A DNA stretch of 64,000 bases, from positions 3,421,829 to 3,485,828 of the forward strand of contig VZQC01009601.1 in NCBI GenBank assembly GCA_009823505.1. Reading direction: 5' to 3'. Source of the DNA: Rhizomys pruinosus. Its lineage: Eukaryota; Chordata; Mammalia; Rodentia; Spalacidae. The notes under the pieces were generated by a model. That model was not told where the DNA came from. It saw only the letters and a list, made by a program, of their open reading frames with translations, and made no database searches. Positions 57,925 to 64,000 of the stretch are shown one piece after another. Position 1 is the first letter of the stretch. Each line of letters begins with the position of its first letter. The position numbers and the translations under genes are program-made.

Positions 57925-59091
57925 ATGGATAATAAGGCAAAAGGAAGCAACACAAACCTATCAGTCATAACCTTAAATATTAATGGACTAAATTCCCCAA
58001 TCAAAAGACATAGACTGGGAGACTGGATTAGGAAACAGAATCCATCGATATGCTGTCTACAAGAAACACATCTTACCTTCAAGGACAGGCACCACCTTAA
58101 AGTGAAGGGATGGAAAAAAATATTCCAAGCAAATGGTACCAAAAAGAAAGCAGGTGTTGCTATTTTAATATCGGATAAAATAGACTTCAAAGTAAAAGAA
58201 ATCAGAAGAGACAAAGAAGGCCATTACATTTTCATCAAAGGAACAATCCACCAAGAAGATTTCACAATTATGAATATATATGCCCCAAATTCTGGTGCAC
58301 CAAACTTTATAAAGACAATTCTCCAGGACCACAAGTCACAGACTAACCCCAGCACACTCATAGTGGGAGATTTCAATACCCCACTGAGTCCTTTGGATAG
58401 GTCAACAGGACAAAAAATAAACAGAGAGACATCTGAACTGAACGATATGATACACCAAATGGACCTCATAGACCTCTACCGAACATTCCATCCTAATACC
58501 AGAGAATACACTTTCTACTCAGCACCCCACGGAACATTCTCCAAAATCGACCACATCCTGGGACACAGAAGAAACCTCTACAAATACAAAAAGATTGAAA
58601 TAATTTCATGCATCCTGTCAGACCACAGTGCAATGAAGCTCAACATCAACACCAGGACAAGCCCTCCTGCCTACAAGAACACATGGAGACTAAACAACAC
58701 ACTCTTGAATAATGAATGGGTCAAGGAAGAGATAAAGAAAGAAATAAAAACATTCCTGGAACTGAATGACAATGACAATACAACACAACAAAACCTATGG
58801 GATACCTTAAAAGCAGTCCTAAGAGGGAAGTTTATAGCCCTGGGTGCCTACATTAGAAAAACAGAAAGAGCACAAGTGAATGATCTAACACTACAGCTAA
58901 AAGCACTTGAGAGGCAACAACAGATGAACCCTAAATGCAACAGACAGGAAGAAATAACCAAAATCAGAGCAGAAATCAATGAAATAGAAACAAAGAAAAC
59001 AATAGAAAAAAAAATCAATGAATCCAAAAGTTGGTTCTTTGAAAGAATAAACAAGATAGACAGACCTCTAGCCCAGTTATCCATTTATTAG
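57925..59091 (+). pseudogene. LINE-1 ORF2, truncated after the endonuclease domain
   Basis: ORF2 normally has about 1,275 residues: endonuclease, reverse transcriptase and Cys-rich end. This copy has 388. The AP-endonuclease-like domain is complete, and its active-site residues can be placed against the human numbering: N20, E47 ('CCLQETHL'), Y119 ('IYAPNSG'), D149/N151 ('VGDFNTP'), T196, D209 ('SKIDHIL') and S232-D233-H234 ('LSDHSAM'). After residue about 385 the sequence leaves LINE-1 homology, adds three foreign residues and stops. The product, if made, would be an endonuclease without reverse transcriptase. Expression is unknown. Confidence 0.88.
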
Positions 59092-59257
59092 AGCATTAAC
59101 ATCTTATTGGCCAATACTGTGAATGGTTCCATATTCACAGTGTTGAATTTTTTTAGGCCCTTGGTCTTTACTCAGAAACCAGGCTTTCTTGCACCTAGGT
59201 TAGACTATGACTGTACTTTGCTCTATGACACATGAATATGTTTTAGTCAAATTGTTT

Positions 59258-59358
59258 TAAAACATTTTTATTTTTATTTTATTTTTATTTATTATTTTCA
59301 TGTGTATGAAGGTAATGTCTGAATGTAGGTTGGTGCACCAGTGTTGTGTGTGTGTTTC
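59258..59358 (-). mobile_element. B2 SINE tail-side fragment
   Basis: T-rich run, then 'catgtgtatgaaggtaatgt', 'ctgaatgtaggttggtgcac' and 'cagtgttgtgtgtgtg'. The tRNA-like head is missing. Confidence 0.7.
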
Positions 59359-59569
59359 TTTTCTCCAATTCATTATCTGTCTTCCTCTTGCTCTTTGTAA
59401 AATTGTCACAAATACATCATTTCACAGATTCAGGGCCATTAGCATATAATCAACAAACATCCTTTTTAGATATTATATGCAAGAAATAATTTAGGCTCTG
59501 AATTTTAAGAGGAATTTTAAAAATCAGATTTGTAGTATACTGAGACTGGAGTTGCTTCTTTCTAAAAAA

Positions 59570-59750
59570 ATATTTTCTTTAATATTTTATGTGTATGAGT
59601 GTATCACCTGTATGTATCTAAGTGTACTTGTGTTGTGGAGGTCAGCAGAGGGCAACAGATTCCCCTGGAACTTAGACAGTTGTTAGCTGCCATGTGGATT
59701 TCTCTGCAAGAGCAGCCTGTGCTCTTAGCCACTGACCCATCCTCTAGCCC
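59570..59750 (-). mobile_element. B2 SINE, internally deleted
   Basis: 'tatgtgtatgagtgtatcac', 'gtggaggtcagcagagggca', 'acagattcccctggaactta' and 'gctgccatgtggatttctct' , then 'catcctctagccc'. The B-box section is missing. Confidence 0.85.
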
Positions 59751-60979
59751 TCAGAGTGGCTTATTAAATTAGTTATAGCTACCCATTTCAAACTTTAAAT
59801 ATCCTGACTGGACAGCAAATGGTATGGTTGCATGATGTCTAAGCATGCAAGACTTAATATAGTATTCTCTGATAATTCTGCTACCTCTTGAGATGTTTTG
59901 TTTTAATAAACATTATTATTTGATTATATTTCAAGAAAAGTATTCTCACCTTTGAAGGATGTTAAGGACTTCAGTGCTTTTCTGTTTTGAAAGTAAAGGC
60001 TTCTATAAAGCCTTTGAACATAAAGTTGCAGAAGAAATAGCTGAGCTCAGGCTTAAGTCTTGAATTATATGGCTTTCAGAGCATTCTAGCCATTATTGAG
60101 CATCAGTGGCTTTCAACTTAAAGATGGCCTGCCTGTCTAAAAGCAATTAAATCCATGACCTGCAAAGAGACAGCACTATCACAGTCACAGGGCAACTAGA
60201 AAGAGTAAGAAATGAGACCAGTTCTGCTCTAAGAAAAGGGGAAGGCTTCCTAGTGTCAGAATCTCTTTTGAAGAAATTAAAAATACCATTACTATAAATG
60301 TAACTCATCCTAAGACACAGATCTGAAGAGAAGAATTATAGCTCAATATTGTAAGAGACTGAAAGTGTGTGATTTTGTGATTCATCAGGTCAATCAGAAT
60401 GGACTACTATCTCCGCTTCCCCCACTAAACATCTTCTCTACACACCTCCCCAAACAACTTCATCTTGACCACTTTTCTTTTTGTCAGTCACATGGAATCA
60501 CATAGAAATCCCCATTTTCATTTCCTTTTTTTTCTGTGAATTCCCTCTTCTGTGTCCTTTCATGGACAGTTTTCAATTTCCACAAATTCCCCATATTGTT
60601 CTGCAGTTGACCACTGGATACAAGCAGAAAGCTCTGTGATTTCTACAGGTGTTTTGCATGTTGTTTGTCAGTCTAAGACCCAACCCTCTGTTGGGCACTC
60701 ATCCCTCTTTCTATCTGGAGTTCACAAAAGTCCTGTTTGCTTAATTGAACTCCAACATCCCTTTCCCCCCTTTCCAATATTTCCACAGATTACAAATTTA
60801 AGCCATCACACCATGTGAATATTTCTAGATCTGTTCCTTGATTGTTCCAGAGAATTGCTTGGCTATTTTACTACATGATTTACTGTTTCTTTGTACAATT
60901 TATTTTATTTCTTCATGAATTAAAGATGTCCATAAATGATTCTTCTAAAATTCTTTTTACTCCACAATTTCTGTCCTCC

Positions 60980-60987
<8 letters not shown>
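59751..60987. other. Unassigned sequence
   Basis: No recognised element. The 88-codon plus frame at 60,552-60,818 has no family resemblance. Confidence 0.4.

Positions 60988-61047
<60 letters not shown>
60988..61047 (+). repeat. (CT)n microsatellite
   Basis: About 29 CT units without interruption. Confidence 0.96.
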
Positions 61048-61050
<3 letters not shown>

Positions 61051-61454
61051 CTCTGTCTCTTACTGGTAAATGCATTACCCCAGTACAAATTTAACTGTAT
61101 TCAATAAACAACACCTACAATTTTTATGTTCTTCTCTCTCTCAAGTGCTTACACTAACTCCAACATTTCATTAAGCATACACAGCTACAAACCTCATCTT
61201 CCTAATGGTCCTTTCCTTTCCTTTCCTTAAATGATTAGTTATAGTCTGTGATTAACTACTACAATTGTTCCTTTCTGTAAATGCTGAATTCCTCTTTACT
61301 TCACTCCATTTGTAAACTCTCATCCTTCTTCCCTGGTTAAACCATATTTTCCATTTAACACATAGGAATTTAATAAAGTAAAATGCATAATGCATTAAAT
61401 GGTCTGTTCTTGTTTCCAATTTTTAATACAATGGGAAGAATGATGAAAAGCAGC
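61048..61454. other. Unassigned sequence
   Basis: Nothing recognised apart from a short 'tttcc' repeat near 61,210-61,228. Confidence 0.4.
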
Positions 61455-61780
61455 TGGGGGGAAGGGGATAAGATTTATTCCACTTGTACTCCCGGGTCAC
61501 GTCTGTCATTGAGAGAATTCAGAGTAGGAATAAAGGGCAGAAACTCAAAGACTAATGTTTATCTAGCTTTTTATACAACCTAGACATCACTAGACTCAGA
61601 ATGCTACTTCCCACAGTAGGCTGGGCCCTCCAGCCTTGATTGACACCAACTATCAATCAAAAGAGTCCCCCACAGACACAACCACAGGAAATCTGACCCT
61701 GGAAATTTCTCCAGTGAGAATCCCTTCTCAGGTGGCTTTGGGTTGTGCCAACTTGACAGTCAAACCTAACTAGGACATAG
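61455..61780 (+). mobile_element. Rodent TG...CA dispersed repeat (LTR-like), copy 4, left-truncated
   Basis: 'gagagaattcagagtaggaa', 'aggctgggccctccagcctt', 'gacaccaactatcaatcaaa', 'cttctcaggtggctttgggt' and 'tgtgccaacttgacagtcaa' keep the order of copy 2. The left third is missing. Confidence 0.68.
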
Positions 61781-61791
61781 TATTTTTTTTC

Positions 61792-62090
61792 ATTTCTACT
61801 TAGTCCACTTAGCTTCATACTAAGTGGCTTATAAACAATGGCATTTTGTTCTGGAAGCTAGTGAGTCCAGTATCAGGGCAGATTTCTTTTGGGGTTCATA
61901 GACAGTGCCTTCTTGCTGGGTCTTCATATGACAGAAAGAATTAGCTATCTCTCCAAGTGACATACCATTTATAAACCAATCATGAAGACTCTACCTTTAA
62001 GATCCACCCACCTCTCAAGTGCCCCATTTCATAACACCATCATCTTCATAAGAATCTCAACCTGTCAGTTCAAACCAAGACAATATTTAC
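61792..62090 (-). mobile_element. MaLR-type solo LTR relic
   Basis: Reverse MaLR order: 'ctacttagtccacttagctt', 'taagtggcttataaacaatg', 'gttctggaagctagtgagtc', 'tcttcatatgacagaaagaa', 'aagatccacccacctctcaa' and 'gtgccccatttcataacacc'. It directly follows the LTR-like copy 4. No internal region. Confidence 0.72.
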
Positions 62091-63261
62091 CCTGAAGAGA
62101 TCTAAGTGCTTTCACAGAATGCACACACTATGTTCCAAAGGTCAAAAGCAGACAACTAATCTTGTTTTCAGTGAGTTTGATTGTAACTCACTTGCTTGTG
62201 CAATTGCTATGCTTACTTTTGCAAACCAAAGTTATATGTAGTTGTAGCAGAAACTGGATTGTCCACAAATCCTAACGCATGTACCTGGTGCTTCACTGAA
62301 AAAGTGTTCTCTCATCTACTTGCTCCTATCCTCCTCACAAACAATCCTGCACTGTCTCTTCTTCATCCTTTTTCTTCATCTTCCTCTTTGTCCATCTCCC
62401 TATTCCTCCTCCTTTCTTTTCCTTTTCCTCTTTTCAAGTTTCAATTATTCCCCAATCCTCATTTCAAAGGACACTCATACTTCATATGTTCTTTGGAATA
62501 AAGGAGCAGTAGTCATAGAAAACCTAAATTTGCCACCATTGGACTCTTTATCCACTACCCTCTATGTCAAAAGAACCAAGCTTGGTTCCATGTGAATTTC
62601 TCTTGTTATTACAGATAAACTTAAGATCTGTTCCAGCAGTTTCATCCATTCAAGAGTGTCCCTGTCCCACTTCTGGCTTCACTTTCTGAATTGCATATTT
62701 GCCCATGTTTATTCTATCCTTCTCCTTCAAGGTATCCAACCTCTAGACATTGTGATTTGACACTCATTCACAACTGTGTTAGGCCATATTCATCTTTGTC
62801 CTGGAATGCATGCAGCCCACAGGCTGGAAATTGGGCAGCCTGCATTTTCCAAGCTTTGTTTTATGATCATCTTTCCCATTCTCCTTTATAGAAGAGTTTA
62901 TCAAAGTCAGCAACCACAGCCCTTGGTTGGGAGGTAGGATGGAGATAAGTGGGTCTTTGAAACTTGAAACTCATTGTTTAGGTCTTGTCTAGACAAATCA
63001 CTGAATTTCACCTTCAGTGAGAAATCCTGTCTCAAAACAAAATAGTGGAGATCTACCAAGGAAAGACACCTGATGTCACACTCTGGTATATCCAAACATG
63101 TACACAAACGTGTACGCAAAACCACTACACCAATGATATCTTCCTCTCTATTCCTGAAAGTGGACCATGTGCTCTTTAGTGTAGCTGCAGCAGGATTCAG
63201 GATGAAGAAGCTCAAGCAAGAGCCAGGAGGGAGAGAGGTGAACACAAAAGATAGAGAAAAA
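62091..63261. other. Unassigned sequence, pyrimidine-rich in part
   Basis: A C/T-rich tract lies at about 62,340-62,450. Frames across 62,196-62,595 are Ser/Phe/Leu-rich artefacts of it. No element recognised. Confidence 0.4.
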
Positions 63262-63263
63262 TG

Positions 63264-63299
<36 letters not shown>
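63262..63299 (+). repeat. (GA)n microsatellite
   Basis: About 17 GA units after 'gaggga'. Confidence 0.95.
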
Positions 63300-63301
<2 letters not shown>

Positions 63302-64000
63302 CAAGAAAGACCCAGGAGAAATTCCAAGGGAATTGCCAAAATCATGGCCTTTTATACTGGGCCTTGGGAGGTGGGAATGGGGGTTGAGGTGTACAGGAAT
63401 TTACAGTGTATACAGGGTGCTAGCTGGTTTGGTCACCAAAACTGAGGTGTGTTCTCCAGATCACTACAGGAATGTGGCAATGTTTTGCTCAAATCATCAA
63501 AAGCAGAGCCCGGAGGCAGTTTTTATCCATTGGGGAGCAGGAAGCCAGCAGGACCCTGACCTCACGCTGGGGGCTGGGGGTTGTCAGCTTCTCCCTGGAG
63601 CTTATCAGGACTGAAGCTGCTTCCTTAAATGCTCCAGCCAAATGGAATGCTCACAGCTTCCCCCCCCCCCTTTTTATTAAAAAAGGGGATGTGTTGTCAC
63701 ATTCCTCTGGGGGACACTCAGAAATGGCCTGATACTGGACAAGGACATTCTGAGTTGTGACCTCAGGAGGTTATCAATTTGGTTTTTAAGAAAAGAGAAA
63801 ACAGTATAATATACAGCCTTTTGATCCTACTAATGAAGCACACACAATTAGATATATGGGTATTTAAACAGTACTAATTGTTATGGTAGGTTACTTTGGT
63901 ATAGACACAGATGTTTGGATGGTATGTCAATTCATGATCTACATTTTCTTCTGTCAAGTATGGCAGGGTCTTCGTGTGGTTTATAACATCTCCTAACCAT
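63300..64000. other. Unassigned sequence with a C-run/T-run hairpin
   Basis: Positions 63,659-63,689 read C12-13, T5, ATT, A6, G4 and can fold back. The neighbouring GC-richer sequence (63,300-63,720) might be an old LTR, but I cannot show it. No supported gene. Confidence 0.4.

Larger units (their letters stand above)
56416..59088 (+). mobile_element. LINE-1 with intact 5' end and ORF1, truncated in ORF2
   Basis: The order is promoter monomers, ORF1 with no internal stop, a 41-base spacer, and ORF2 open through the endonuclease. LINE-1 homology ends after 'cctctagcccagtt' near 59,088 without a 3' UTR or A-tail. LINE-1 copies usually lose 5' sequence, so loss of the 3' half points to a later deletion or another rearrangement. 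Confidence 0.95.

Overview
The window is mammalian nuclear DNA from a muroid rodent. It carries B1, B2, B3-like, B4-like and ID-like SINEs together with rodent-type LINE-1, older MIR and MaLR relics, and many CA, CT, GAAA and TA microsatellites. The B2 consensus differs from the mouse and rat forms I know: it often has two tandem 'ccagttccagg'-type blocks and ends in a 'cattcatacacataca' tail. I therefore place it only as a muroid rodent that is probably not Mus or Rattus. I found no host protein-coding exon, tRNA, rRNA or bacterial-style gene. Apart from those of LINE-1, the open frames I examined look like chance frames inside SINEs, microsatellites or AT-rich DNA.

Layout. Positions 1-16,900 are AT-rich intergenic or intronic sequence with scattered SINEs, two ancient relics (3,720 and 12,470) and microsatellites. 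Positions 16,900-19,870 hold a LINE-1 3' end fragment (minus) and a 5'-truncated LINE-1 (plus) with a polypurine block inside its ORF2 relic. Positions 22,630-24,720 are a LINE-1 ORF2 fragment (minus) broken by three nested insertions. One of these is a B2 joined to what looks like an mRNA 3' end, with a single target duplication around the whole unit. Positions 24,760-35,180 are SINEs, MIRs and LTR-like relics. Positions 35,655-40,410 are a LINE-1 (minus) with its promoter monomer, a large internal deletion and an LTR-like insertion in its 5' part. Positions 41,460-41,810 hold two B1 elements in one target site. Positions 45,187-51,259 are a complete but decayed LINE-1 (minus) with a perfect 19-bp target duplication. 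Positions 51,300-52,985 are a much older LINE-1 relic (plus). Positions 56,416-59,088 are the youngest-looking LINE-1 (plus), with promoter monomers, an intact ORF1 and an ORF2 that keeps the whole endonuclease domain and then stops abruptly. The rest to 64,000 is SINEs, simple repeats, an LTR and unassigned sequence.

How the parts relate. LINE-1 ORF1 protein (RNA-binding chaperone) and ORF2 protein (endonuclease plus reverse transcriptase) copy their own RNA and also mobilise B1, B2, ID and mRNA templates. The target duplications and A-rich tails seen here are the products of that machinery. No copy here appears able to mobilise itself: one lacks reverse transcriptase and the others are full of stops, frameshifts or deletions. 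Element names rest on remembered consensus features, not on a database search.
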